The notes under the pieces are model-generated. The model saw only the letters and a program-made list of their open reading frames with translations. It made no database searches and was not told the DNA's origin. From assembly GCA_021372555.1 (NCBI GenBank), contig JAJFUI010000093.1, positions 1 to 52,401 of the forward strand: DNA of 52,401 nt, in the 5' to 3' direction. Of this stretch, positions 8,185 through 16,008 are shown one piece after another. Source of the DNA: Planctomycetaceae bacterium. GTDB taxonomy: Bacteria > Planctomycetota > Planctomycetia > Pirellulales > Thermoguttaceae. Each line of letters opens with the position of its first letter. The stretch's first letter is position 1. Position numbers and translations under genes: made by a program.

Positions 8185-9018
8185 TTAGCGGTCGCCGGCA
8201 CGGCGACCTGGAGTGTCGCGCAGCAGCGGATGCCCAGTGTAGAGGTGGTAGCGGTCGCAGCCAAACGAATTGGCCAAGCGACGGACCAACGCGGCGCGGA
8301 TGGCCGTCATTCGCACGGGGCCGCACCGCTCGGCAACGAGGGAACTCATCGACAAAGGAAATAAAGACGGCCTCCACCTGCCGGTACGGCCCGTCTGCTT
8401 AGCACAAATCGCGACCGTCCCCGTTTCCGCTTGAACGAGCCGAAGTAGTCCCGTCGGGGGACAAACGTTTAGATAGGCTCCGTAGTAGGTGACCCAATGG
8501 CGGACGGCCACGCCGAGCGCGGCCAGTTGCCCGGTGCGGCCCCAGATGCCCGAAAAGCCGCGACCGCTGCTCGCCCCCGTCTCAGCCGTCGGTTGCGGCT
8601 CTGTGGTGACCGGCACACGCACATCCTCCAGCGTCTCGACGATCGCCCGTCGAAGCCGATCAAGAAACCCGCCGACCGTAAGCCCATGCCAACGCAGCGG
8701 AACGATGGGATATACTGCTAATTGGCCGGGACAGTGGACCAAGCAGCCGCCGCCACGGTTGACCCAGCGGACCTCGACTTGGCCGCTTCGGACCAACCCG
8801 CTGTGCATGGCGACATCGCCGGGCGAGCCGCCGCGGCCCAGGGTAATGATTGGCCGATGCTCGCACAGCAAGAGCGTCACTTGCCCGTCATCGCGATCCC
8901 GGGCGTGCTCGACCAATCGTCGTTGCAGAGCCAATACCCGATCAAAATCGACCTGGCCCAGAAGGAACGCCTCCAGGGCGGGCGCGGCCGATTCGAGTTT
9001 TGGCAGAGAGACTGGCAC
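8185..9018 (-). CDS. LipB-like octanoyl/lipoyl transferase family protein without the usual catalytic residues
   Basis: A 277-residue member of the biotin/lipoate ligase-transferase fold. It keeps the LipB order: 'VTLLLCEHRPIITLGRGG', 'RWVNRGGGCLVHCPGQLAVYP' (compare RGGQVTYHGPGQ), 'GFLDRLRRAIVETLED', and 'GQLAALGVAVRHWVTYYGAYLNV'. In E. coli LipB the last block is EKKICSLG...HGLALNV with catalytic Lys135, and an NPCG motif with catalytic Cys169 follows. Here the lysine position is Gln, and after 'LNVCPPTGLLRLVQAETG' there is no PCG. The GTG at 9018 is the assumed start. The last ~10 residues are encoded by a perfect 8-bp stem repeat (8190-8208). A divergent planctomycete relative with another chemistry is possible. 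Confidence 0.8.
   Translation of the reverse strand: MPVSLPKLESAAPALEAFLLGQVDFDRVLALQRRLVEHARDRDDGQVTLLLCEHRPIITLGRGGSPGDVAMHSGLVRSGQVEVRWVNRGGGCLVHCPGQLAVYPIVPLRWHGLTVGGFLDRLRRAIVETLEDVRVPVTTEPQPTAETGASSGRGFSGIWGRTGQLAALGVAVRHWVTYYGAYLNVCPPTGLLRLVQAETGTVAICAKQTGRTGRWRPSLFPLSMSSLVAERCGPVRMTAIRAALVRRLANSFGCDRYHLYTGHPLLRDTPGRRAGDR
8190..8208. repeat. Perfect hairpin at the 3' end of the LipB-like gene
   Basis: GGTCGCCG and CGGCGACC flank the loop GCA. The hairpin lies just inside the coding sequence and its stop codon, so a palindromic repeat supplies the C-terminal residues (PGRRAGDR). It is REP-like in size and composition. Confidence 0.6.
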
Positions 9019-9169
9019 GGACGTAGAACTTGAGTTTGAGCGTCGGACTCGCTAAAAAGGGGGATCGTACGCGAAGAGCCGGCGGGTTGAAAGCCCACAT
9101 CGAGTCTTACCCACCCTTGAGGTGGCCATCGCGTCAACTGCGAGGATCACAGTCACGAGCAAATCGTCG

Positions 9170-9649
9170 ATGAAAAAGGGAGCGGCCGCGACCGGTCCCA
9201 ACGATAAAGTCATTAGTCAGAACCGCAAGGCTCGGCACAACTACACCGTGCTCGACACGCTCGAGTGCGGCATCGTGCTGGTCGGTAGCGAGGTGAAAAG
9301 CCTGCGCACCGGCCGCGTCTCGCTGGAGGAAGCGTACGCGAAAATCAAAAATGACGAGGTTTGGCTCCTCGGCTGTGACATTGCCGAGTACTTCGAGGCG
9401 AACCAGTTCAACCACAATCCCCGTCGGCCGCGGAAGTTGTTGATGCACCGCCGCGAGGTGAAGCGGTTCGCCCACCGGGCATACGAGAAGGGGCTGACGC
9501 TCGTCCCTCTCGAAATGCATTTCAAGCGGGGATTGGCCAAAGTCGTGCTTGGCATTTGCCGTGGCAAGCAGCAACACGACAAACGCGACGCCATGAAGCG
9601 GGCCGAGGCCCAACGCGACATCCAACGACAGTTGCACCGCAGGAGGTAG
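9170..9649 (+). CDS. smpB: SsrA-binding protein
   Basis: SmpB binds tmRNA and delivers it to stalled ribosomes. The 159-residue protein has the family blocks 'VISQNRKARHNYTVLDTLE', 'GIVLVGSEVKSLRTGRVSL', 'FNHNPRRPRKLLMHRREV', 'LTLVPLEMHFKRGLAKVVLG' and a basic tail ('KQQHDKRDAMKRAEAQRDI') that enters the decoding centre. I choose the ATG at 9170; an upstream in-frame GTG at 9122 would add 16 residues of no family character. It is divergent from the LipB-like gene across about 150 bases. A small hairpin (TCACGC-TTC-GCGTGA, 9674-9688) follows 25 bases after the stop. The tmRNA gene was not found in the window. Confidence 0.95.
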   Translation: MKKGAAATGPNDKVISQNRKARHNYTVLDTLECGIVLVGSEVKSLRTGRVSLEEAYAKIKNDEVWLLGCDIAEYFEANQFNHNPRRPRKLLMHRREVKRFAHRAYEKGLTLVPLEMHFKRGLAKVVLGICRGKQQHDKRDAMKRAEAQRDIQRQLHRRR

Positions 9650-9717
9650 AGACCGCTCCCCACGTGGCACACATCACGCTTCGCGTGACCGTGAACCAAA
9701 GACCCGCCAGCCTCGTA

Positions 9718-9746
9718 CTGACAATCGTACGCAACTGTGTGATACT
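9718..9746 (+). promoter_or_regulatory. Candidate sigma70-type promoter before the ABC operon
   Basis: CTGACA (9718-9723) is followed after 17 bases by GATACT (9741-9746), which is preceded by TGT as in an extended -10. It lies about 90 bases before the ABC ATPase start, in the only sizeable spacer between smpB and that gene. Motif matching by eye only. Confidence 0.4.
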
Positions 9747-9832
9747 ATTGATTCATTGCAGCCCAGGCCGGGCTGATCCACCCCGCAACGCCCCATGTTG
9801 CCCTCTTTGCGAGGGAGAGACTTTCCCGCACG

Positions 9833-10513
9833 ATGTTGCTTCTAAAGGACGTCAAAAAATCGTTCCGGCAGCCGGATGGCACGGCGTTGCCGGTGTTGGA
9901 TATTCCCGAGTTTCGCGTGGCGGCCGGCGAACAGATGGTGATGGTCGGCCGAAGCGGCTGCGGCAAAACCACGCTGCTGCATATCATCGCCGGCATCGGT
10001 CGCCCCGACTCCGGCAAGGTGCGGCTCGACGACTGGGACCTTACGCTGCTGCCCGAGGCCGAGCGAGATCGCTTTCGAGCGGAGCGGATCGGATACGTTT
10101 TCCAGACGTTCAACCTGTTGGCCGGCTTCACTGCCCTGGAAAACGTCCTCGTCGCCATGCGGTTCGCCCGCGGGCGGCCCGATAAGGCCCGGGCTCGAAA
10201 TCTGCTCAACCGCGTGGGACTGAGCCATCGCATCACCCATCGGCCCGCCCAACTTTCCGTCGGCGAGCAACAGCGGGTGGCGGTGGCCCGGGCGCTGGCC
10301 AACAAGCCGCAATTGCTGCTGGCGGACGAGCCGACGGCCAACGTCGACGCCGGACATCAGCAGCAAATCCTTGACCTCATCCGCGAGACCTGCCGCGAGG
10401 AGAACGTGGCGCTGATTATGGTCACCCACTCGAACGACGTCGCCGTGCAGTTCCCGCGCATGGACCACCTCGAGGATATCAACCATGTCGCCGTCGGTGC
10501 GGCTATCGGCTGA
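9833..10513 (+). CDS. ABC transporter ATP-binding protein (LolD/MacB type)
   Basis: ATPase of 226 residues that powers the FtsX-type permease encoded 75 bases downstream. Walker A is 'GRSGCGKTT', the Q-loop lies in 'IGYVFQTFNLLAGFT', the signature is 'LSVGEQQR', Walker B is 'QLLLADEPTANVD' and the switch histidine lies in 'IMVTHSND'. The arrangement 'YVFQTFNLL...LENV' is typical of the LolD/MacB/FtsE group, which extrudes or extracts substrates or acts mechanically and does not usually import through the membrane. Starts at ATG 9833. Together with the next two genes it forms a three-gene set. Confidence 0.93.
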   Translation: MLLLKDVKKSFRQPDGTALPVLDIPEFRVAAGEQMVMVGRSGCGKTTLLHIIAGIGRPDSGKVRLDDWDLTLLPEAERDRFRAERIGYVFQTFNLLAGFTALENVLVAMRFARGRPDKARARNLLNRVGLSHRITHRPAQLSVGEQQRVAVARALANKPQLLLADEPTANVDAGHQQQILDLIRETCREENVALIMVTHSNDVAVQFPRMDHLEDINHVAVGAAIG

Positions 10514-10551
10514 TCGGTTGATGCGCAGGCAGCCCTACTCGGCCTCCAGTT

Positions 10552-10583
10552 CCAATCCCCCTAATCCCCAATCCATAATCCCC
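10552..10583. repeat. CCCCAATCCC-type spacer repeat
   Basis: Tandem degenerate units (CCAATCCCCCTAATCCCC, then AATCCATAATCCCC) fill the gap between the ABC ATPase and permease genes. The same text occurs on the minus strand inside lipA (6879-6909), where it is translated. Confidence 0.6.
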
Positions 10584-10588
10584 GAGTC

Positions 10589-11887
10589 ATGAGTCTCTGG
10601 AAAGTCGCTTGGCGAAGTATTCAACAGCGGGCACTGGTCTCGCTGCTCACCGTCATATCAATGGCGCTTGGCGTGGCGCTGGTCGTCGCTGTGTTGGTCG
10701 TGTATGGGGTCGTTTACCAGTCGTTCCATCGCGGTGGCGAGGGCTACGACCTGATCGTCGGCGCTAAAGGCGGCCGCGAGCAACTGGTTCTCAACACGGT
10801 CTTCTATCTGAGCCAGCCGGTTGGCAACATCCCGTACAGCCTTTACGAGGACGTGAAGGAAGGCAGCCGTTTTGGCGCCGATGTCGAGACCGCCATTCCC
10901 GTCTGCATGGGCCACACCTATCAAGGATTTCGCGTTGTGGGAACCGTGCCCGAAATGTTCACGGAGTTGAAGTACCGCAACAACGAAAGATACCAATTCG
11001 CCAAAGGCCGGAACTTCAAAGCCGATCAGCCATTCGAAGCCGTCCTCGGCGCGGCGGCCGCTTCTCGGACGCAGCTACAGATCGGCGAGGCCGTCAGAAA
11101 CATCGCCGGCGGAAGCCACACGGATCGTGCCGAGTTCAAGGTCGTCGGCATCCTCGCTCCGACGGGAACGCCTGTCGATCACGCGGTGTACGTCAACATG
11201 CGCGGCTTCCAGGAAATCCATCACGGAGCAGCCGCCGCGGAACATGCTGAGCGGGCCGACCACGACGAGGGCGGCAAACACGACGAAAAAGCCAAGCACG
11301 ATGAGCATGGCGACCACGATCACGGCAACGAAATCACCGCCATGCTGGTGTGCATTTATCCCGACCGCGCCAATGCCGGACGAACCGACGTTGTTGCACG
11401 CATGGTCAACGATAGCCGGGTGGCTCAAGCTGTCGTGCCCGCACGCGTCATCGCTGACATGTTTGAAGGCGTGGTGGGCAAGCTGCAATGGGTGCTGCTT
11501 GGCATGGCGGTGGTCACCGTCGTCGAGGCCGGCATCGGCATCATGGTTAGCATCTACAACTCGATGAGCGACCGCCGCCACGAAATCGCCGTGATGCGGG
11601 CGCTGGGCGCGAGCCGCTTTACCGTGATGATGGTCATTTTAATGGAGTCGATCCTGCTGGCGCTCATGGGCGGGGCCATCGGCCTGCTGCTCGGCCACGG
11701 CGTCATTTGGGCCTGCAGCCCGCTGATCGCGGAGTGGACCGGTGTCGTCGTCGATATGCTCCAATTCCAGTTGATGGAGCTTGTGTTGATTCCCGGCTTG
11801 GTTGTGCTGGCGTCGGCCGTGGGCTATCTGCCTGCTGTGGCGGCCTATCGCACCGATGTGGCCAAGTCGTTGATCACAACACCGTAG
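10589..11887 (+). CDS. FtsX-type ABC permease with His/Asp-rich periplasmic insertion
   Basis: Permease of 432 residues. TM1 is near the N-terminus ('ALVSLLTVISMALGVALVVA'). A MacB-like periplasmic domain follows, and three more membrane segments lie in the C-terminal FtsX domain ('AVMRALGASRFTVMMVILME', 'LLALMGGAIGLLLGHGV'). Within the periplasmic domain, residues about 211-250 are a charged insertion very rich in His, Asp and Glu ('HAERADHDEGGKHDEKAKHD', 'EHGDHDHG'), a likely low-affinity metal-binding loop. Such His-rich loops are typical of zinc-handling proteins. Partners are the ATPase upstream and the DUF3299 protein downstream. This suggests export or sensing of a divalent metal, or of something that binds it; the direction is not known. 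Confidence 0.88.
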   Translation: MSLWKVAWRSIQQRALVSLLTVISMALGVALVVAVLVVYGVVYQSFHRGGEGYDLIVGAKGGREQLVLNTVFYLSQPVGNIPYSLYEDVKEGSRFGADVETAIPVCMGHTYQGFRVVGTVPEMFTELKYRNNERYQFAKGRNFKADQPFEAVLGAAAASRTQLQIGEAVRNIAGGSHTDRAEFKVVGILAPTGTPVDHAVYVNMRGFQEIHHGAAAAEHAERADHDEGGKHDEKAKHDEHGDHDHGNEITAMLVCIYPDRANAGRTDVVARMVNDSRVAQAVVPARVIADMFEGVVGKLQWVLLGMAVVTVVEAGIGIMVSIYNSMSDRRHEIAVMRALGASRFTVMMVILMESILLALMGGAIGLLLGHGVIWACSPLIAEWTGVVVDMLQFQLMELVLIPGLVVLASAVGYLPAVAAYRTDVAKSLITTP

Positions 11888-11973
11888 CAGCGTGGGCAGC
11901 GTGCCGAGTGCCGTCACCGCTTGCGGCCCGGCGGCTTCGTGAGCGATAATTCCTTCAGAGGCTTTCGGTTTCC

Positions 11974-12660
11974 ATGTCGCTTCCAATCGATCTCAACAGT
12001 CGACCCGGCCCGGCCAAACCGGCGGCGAGCTATCGTGCGCTCGCTCCGCGAGCACTGGTGTCGCTCGTCCTAGGCGTGCTTTCCGCGGCGACCTTTGCGG
12101 CCACAAGTCTCGCAGCTTGGTCCTGGCTGGCGTTGATACCGATCGCAGGCCTCGTCGTTGGCTGGCGGGCGTTGGTGCAAATCCGCAACGCCCCCGAGGA
12201 CTGGACCGGCCGTGGGTTGGCATGGTTCGGCATTGGCGTTTCCGTGTTTCTCTGGGTTGCCGGCACGGCTTGGGCCACCTGGTCGTCGATCTACGCCGAC
12301 AGCTTCCCCGGCTACGCGCCGATCGCGTACGAGATGCTTCAGCCAGACCCCATGAAGCCGACGGAGCCGGTTCCACAATCGGCCCTGGACATGCATGACA
12401 AGAAGGTCTCGATGAAAGGGTACATGATGCCGTCGCGTCGCCAGACGGGCATCAAGGAATTCATCCTTTCGCCAACCAATGGCGAGTGCCAGTTCTGCAC
12501 GCCCAACCCGAAGCGAACAGAGAAAGTGCGCGTGGTGCTCGAGGGCGATCTCGAAACCACCTACACAACCCACCTGGTAAAGGTGGCCGGTCGCTTCCGA
12601 GTCGAACCGGACAACCCCAACGGCGTCCCCTATTCGCTGGAAGCCGATAAGCTCCGCTGA
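11974..12660 (+). CDS. DUF3299-like membrane-anchored protein
   Basis: A 228-residue protein. The first ~110 residues contain three hydrophobic segments ('LVSLVLGVLSAATFAATSLA', 'LALIPIAGLVVGWRALVQI', 'GIGVSVFLWVAGTAWATW') and resemble a DUF4190-type membrane module. The C-terminal ~100 residues look like DUF3299: 'KKVSMKGYMMPSRRQTGIKE', 'FILSPTNGECQFCTPNPK' and 'LVKVAGRFRVEP'. DUF3299 proteins usually read GYMvPL...FLLvP..GaC at this point, so the Cys-x-x-Cys (CQFC) is the local version of the conserved cysteine block. It follows the permease by 86 bases. I recall DUF3299 genes beside ABC permeases and His-rich zinc proteins in proteobacteria, which supports a metal-linked role. Confidence 0.78.
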   Translation: MSLPIDLNSRPGPAKPAASYRALAPRALVSLVLGVLSAATFAATSLAAWSWLALIPIAGLVVGWRALVQIRNAPEDWTGRGLAWFGIGVSVFLWVAGTAWATWSSIYADSFPGYAPIAYEMLQPDPMKPTEPVPQSALDMHDKKVSMKGYMMPSRRQTGIKEFILSPTNGECQFCTPNPKRTEKVRVVLEGDLETTYTTHLVKVAGRFRVEPDNPNGVPYSLEADKLR

Positions 12661-12718
12661 GGCCGCTTGGCCGGCTGTGACTCGGTCCCTCGTATCCAGC
12701 ATCGCCTGGTTGCACACG

Positions 12719-13771
12719 CTATCTGTGTGGCATGGCGGGGACGGTCGGCGTTTTAGGCGCCAACGCTCGCAAGAGGGGCGCGACCCAAGCGTCACGCTTG
12801 CTGTCGTAGAGGGCGAAGTTTCCTTCGAACTGCCACCAGGCCCAACTCCAGCCGAGATCCTCTGCCTGCTTCGCCACGCAGGCGGCCCAGCGCGCTCGTG
12901 ACGGCAAGTCGCCATTCTCCAGGGCGCCGAACTCGCCCAGGAACATCGGCCGACGATGTTGCTTCGCCCAGGCATCGGCCCGCTCGAAATCCGTTCGCAC
13001 CGCCCGACGCTGTTCTGCCGTTCCTTCCCAGGTGACACCGCTCGTGTTCTTCATGATGGTCCACGCCGCGCCCTGATGCGTGAACGCGAATGGGTTGTAG
13101 TAATGAACCGTCGCAATCAGAAGTTCATCCTCTTCCGGCAAATCGAGCTTCGACAAGGCGTCGATCGAGTTCCACGAGCCGGGCCCGACGATGACCGTTC
13201 GTCTCGGGTTTGACGCCCGAACAATGCGGAGTGTCTCTCGCGAGAGCGCGTTCCAAAGCTCGGGCGTTAACTTGCCGTTCGGCTCGTTAAGCAACTCAAA
13301 CAGCACGTCGTCGGGCAACTTCTGGCAATGCTGGGCAATCTGCCGCCAAGCGGCCAGCAGCCGGACGCGGTTGGCCGTTGGGTCCTCAGCCATCGTCTCG
13401 TACTCGTGGAGATCGAGAATTACCATCAGGCCGGCACCCCTCGCGTTGCTGATGGCCCAGTCGAGCGTGTCGAACCACGTAGCCGCGATGTCGTTGTTGG
13501 GGCTTAGCCGACCATCGCGAAAAGGATACAGGTTGATGCGGACATGGCCGAAACCGGCGTTCTTGATCAGTCGAAAGTAGCGATCCTGGAATCGCGCCTG
13601 ATCGCGGTTCTGCCAAATCGGGTCGTACCCGAGAACGTTCACCCCGTGGCCAAGACGGCGGTTTTGTTCGAACGCGTGTTGCCTCGGCGTGGCCGATTTG
13701 TCCGAAGCGTGCGCGGCCGGAGCGAACAAGGCGATCACCCCCATCAGCATCGTTAGGCGATTACTCAGCAT
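12719..13771 (-). CDS. Exported glycoside hydrolase family 5 protein
   Basis: A 350-residue protein with a signal peptide (MLSNRLTMLMGVIALFAPAA, cleavage probably after AHA). The GH5 (cellulase-like) (beta/alpha)8 features are visible: 'GFGHVRINLYPFRDG', 'GLMVILDLHEY', the acid/base glutamate in 'VLFELLNEPNG', 'IVGPGSWNSI', 'LIATVHYYNPFAFTHQG' and the nucleophile glutamate in 'PMFLGEFGALE', with 'WSWAWWQFEGNFALYD' near the end. Likely a beta-glucanase or mannanase acting outside the inner membrane; substrate unknown. It lies 30 bases downstream of pheA in the same direction but has no functional link to it. It converges with the DUF3299 gene. Confidence 0.9.
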   Translation of the reverse strand: MLSNRLTMLMGVIALFAPAAHASDKSATPRQHAFEQNRRLGHGVNVLGYDPIWQNRDQARFQDRYFRLIKNAGFGHVRINLYPFRDGRLSPNNDIAATWFDTLDWAISNARGAGLMVILDLHEYETMAEDPTANRVRLLAAWRQIAQHCQKLPDDVLFELLNEPNGKLTPELWNALSRETLRIVRASNPRRTVIVGPGSWNSIDALSKLDLPEEDELLIATVHYYNPFAFTHQGAAWTIMKNTSGVTWEGTAEQRRAVRTDFERADAWAKQHRRPMFLGEFGALENGDLPSRARWAACVAKQAEDLGWSWAWWQFEGNFALYDSKRDAWVAPLLRALAPKTPTVPAMPHR

Positions 13772-13801
13772 AATTGTCCGTCTGTCTGATGGCGATACTG
13801 A

Positions 13802-14878
13802 TTAGCAGACGCCGTCTTTCGGCGTCGGCGCCTCCGGATAAAAGCCGAGGTTCTTGAACGTCACGGCTGCCTTTTCCGCCGCTTTCAGCGCCTGCAGCAC
13901 GATTGGATCCTCCGAGTCGCCTTGAAGATCCAGCAGGAAAGCGAAGGTCCCCGGTTTCGTGCGAATCGGCCGCGATTCGATGCGTGTCAGATTGATGTTG
14001 TTCTCGGCAAAGATGCGAAGCACATCCGACAAGGCGCCGACGCGATGCTCGGTTGAAAACGCGATCGTGCACTTGTTGGCCGGCTCGGTCGTCGTATGCG
14101 TCGAGAGAAAGACGAAGCGAGTGGCGTTTTCCGGGTGGTCTTCAATGTTCTCTTTGATGACCTCCAGCCCATAAAGCTCGGCTGCCAGTCGGCTGGCAAT
14201 CACGCCGACCGATCGCTGCTGTTCGTGCGCCAGCCAGCGAGCTGCGCCGGCCGTGTTGTAGAAGGGATGCGGCTCCAGCTTGTTGCACGCCAAGAACGCT
14301 CGGCACTGTCCCAGCGCCTGCGGGTGCGAGTAGACCGATCGAAGCTCTTGAAGCTCGACGCCTGGCACCGCGAGCAGATGGTGATGGACCGGAATCACCG
14401 CCTCAGCGACGATCTTCAGGTCCGCTTCCACCAGCAGATCGCTCACTTCCGCGACCGAGCCTTCCAGCGAATTCTCGACCGGCACCACGCCATATTCCAA
14501 TTCGTGGTTCGCGACGCAGGAGAAGACGTCCTGGAAGTCGGCGCAAGGGATTGGCACCATGCCGTGCCCAAACCTCTGAACGGCCATTTCCGCCCAGGAC
14601 CCATGTTCGCCCCCAAAGCCGACTAGCTTCAAATGCTTCCGCTGAAGTTCCTTGCTTTCGGCCAGAATGGATTGGTAGAGTCGCAGCAAAAATGCCTTGT
14701 CCAGCAGCGGGGAGCAGTGTGCGGTCACGTTGTCGAGGATACTTTGCTCTCGCGCCAGATCTTGAACGTCCGTCTTATGCTTCTCCGCCTGAAGCACGTA
14801 CTCCATGCGTCGTCGCAGCAGCGCGAGCACCTGTCGGTCGACTTGGTCGATGGCGTTGCGTATTTCCGTCAGGTTCAT
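13802..14878 (-). CDS. pheA: Chorismate mutase / prephenate dehydratase
   Basis: Bifunctional P-protein of phenylalanine synthesis, 358 residues. Residues 1-85 are an AroQ chorismate mutase (MNLTEIRNAIDQVDRQVLAL, then LRRRMEYVLQAEKHK). Prephenate dehydratase follows with 'VGFGGEHGSWAEMAVQRFG', 'YGVVPVENSLEGSV', 'SHPQALGQCRAFL' and 'NATRFVFLS' (the NxTRF catalytic region). The C-terminal ACT domain has 'HRVGALSDVLRIFAENNINL' and 'RIESRPIRTKPG', the GAL and ESRP phenylalanine-binding motifs, so feedback inhibition by phenylalanine is expected. The start is the ATG at 14878; 24 further upstream codons are open but unlike the family. Confidence 0.96.
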   Translation of the reverse strand: MNLTEIRNAIDQVDRQVLALLRRRMEYVLQAEKHKTDVQDLAREQSILDNVTAHCSPLLDKAFLLRLYQSILAESKELQRKHLKLVGFGGEHGSWAEMAVQRFGHGMVPIPCADFQDVFSCVANHELEYGVVPVENSLEGSVAEVSDLLVEADLKIVAEAVIPVHHHLLAVPGVELQELRSVYSHPQALGQCRAFLACNKLEPHPFYNTAGAARWLAHEQQRSVGVIASRLAAELYGLEVIKENIEDHPENATRFVFLSTHTTTEPANKCTIAFSTEHRVGALSDVLRIFAENNINLTRIESRPIRTKPGTFAFLLDLQGDSEDPIVLQALKAAEKAAVTFKNLGFYPEAPTPKDGVC

Positions 14879-15191
14879 GATCGCCTCACCCCGGTTTTTG
14901 CCCCGCTCACGCGGCAGCAGCGGCGTTTGTCGGACCAAACCGATGATCACAGCAGTCCTTCGGCACGCCCCCTGCCCTTTCGTCTATCGGCAGACTCCTG
15001 CGACTTGCGAGACACCATGGGTGTCGAACGCTTCGGCAACTACGGGTGACGCCGTGGCCTGACGTACCTCGGTCGGGCTTTCAACCGGCGCAAGCATGTC
15101 TGCGGAGGTATTGGGTGTTGATCCAATTGCTCGTTCGCCGACGCGGCAGTCATAACGGATGCCACGATTGTGACGCCTTCACGCCACAGGG
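14879..15191. other. Spacer upstream of pheA without a supportable gene
   Basis: This 313-base spacer has short open frames only of Arg-rich shadow character. It contains a perfect GACACC-ATG-GGTGTC palindrome (15010-15024) and a GTCGGGCTTTCAACCGGC segment (about 15069-15088) whose core resembles, in the opposite orientation, GGCGGGTTGAAAGCCCA at about 9079-9097. It presumably holds the pheA promoter, but no clear -35/-10 pair was recognised. Confidence 0.5.
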
Positions 15192-15848
15192 TCAATCGAC
15201 CACAACGCCGAGCAGATCCAGTGGCGTTGCCGCCAATGCCCGGGCGCCAGCGGCGGTGAGTTCCTCGGCGGTGCGGAATCCCCATAAGGCGCCGACCGGG
15301 TACATGCCGGCGGCGACTGCCGTTTGCATGTCGGTGTTCGTATCGCCAAGGTAGAGAACTTCGCTGGGGGCAACGCCGAGCCGGCGCGCAATCTCCTTCG
15401 CGCCGGTCGGGTCAGGCTTTTTCGGCAGCGAAGGTCCAGCGCCCACGACCGCCGCGAACGGCCAGCCGGGCAGCAGTTGGCTGACGCAAAGCCTGGTAAA
15501 CTCCGCCGGCTTGTTCGAGAGTACTGCCATCGGAACGCCGCGCTCCGTGAGCGCGTCGAGCAACTCGGGAATGCCCGGGTACGGCCGCGTCGCGGCGGCC
15601 CAACGTTCGCCATACTCCTTGCGCATCCGCCGCCCGCACTCAATTAGCGTAGCCGCGTCGTGACGATCCGTAGGCACCACGCGCTCAATGAGCTTTTCGA
15701 CGCCGTCGCCGACAAAGTATCTGTAGGCTTCCCGCGGATGCTCGGCGAAGCCCAAGCTTCGCAGGGCAAGGTTCGTCGAGTCCGCCAAATCGGTCAGCGT
15801 ATCGAGCAGCGTGCCGTCCAAATCAAACAAAACCGCGTTGTACGTCAT
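15192..15848 (-). CDS. HAD-family phosphatase (phosphoglycolate phosphatase-like)
   Basis: A 218-residue haloacid-dehalogenase superfamily phosphatase. Motif I is 'AVLFDLDGTLLDT' with the nucleophile and general-acid aspartates. An alpha-helical cap of the Gph type follows ('FVGDGVEKLIERVVP'). Motif II is 'PMAVLSNKP', motif III the lysine in 'LPKKPDPTGAKEIA', and motif IV 'VLYLGDTNTDMQTAVAAG'. Best match is the Gph/PGP group, which removes phosphate from 2-phosphoglycolate, but substrate assignment within HAD enzymes from sequence alone is weak. It stands alone between the pheA spacer and a dispersed repeat. Confidence 0.9.
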   Translation of the reverse strand: MTYNAVLFDLDGTLLDTLTDLADSTNLALRSLGFAEHPREAYRYFVGDGVEKLIERVVPTDRHDAATLIECGRRMRKEYGERWAAATRPYPGIPELLDALTERGVPMAVLSNKPAEFTRLCVSQLLPGWPFAAVVGAGPSLPKKPDPTGAKEIARRLGVAPSEVLYLGDTNTDMQTAVAAGMYPVGALWGFRTAEELTAAGARALAATPLDLLGVVVD

Positions 15849-15890
15849 CGAATATGCGTCCTTGTCGCAGCAAAGTATGCGTCGTTGTCG

Positions 15891-15977
15891 TAGGGTGGGT
15901 CAGTTTGTTGTAGGCTGGGTCGAGCGCAGCGAGCCCCACCATGAACTCTCGTTGGGCCTCCTGCGCTCGACCCACCC
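15891..15977. repeat. Dispersed GGGTCGAGCGCAG repeat with perfect inverted arms
   Basis: GGGTCGAGCGCAG (15917-15929) and CTGCGCTCGACCC (15961-15973) are perfect 13-base inverted arms 31 bases apart. A partial copy (TAGGGTGGGTCAG) lies at 15891-15903 and CGAGCCCCACC at 15930-15940. The text matches a repeat type I know as widespread between genes in planctomycetes and several other phyla. It separates the HAD gene from the esterase gene. Confidence 0.7.
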
Positions 15978-16008
15978 ATGCGTTTACCGCAAGTCCGTAG
16001 TCGTCGCG

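Noticed and set aside
9650..9832. tmRNA gene next to smpB
   Set aside because: No tRNA-Ala-like acceptor arm or tag-peptide frame was seen in the spacer.
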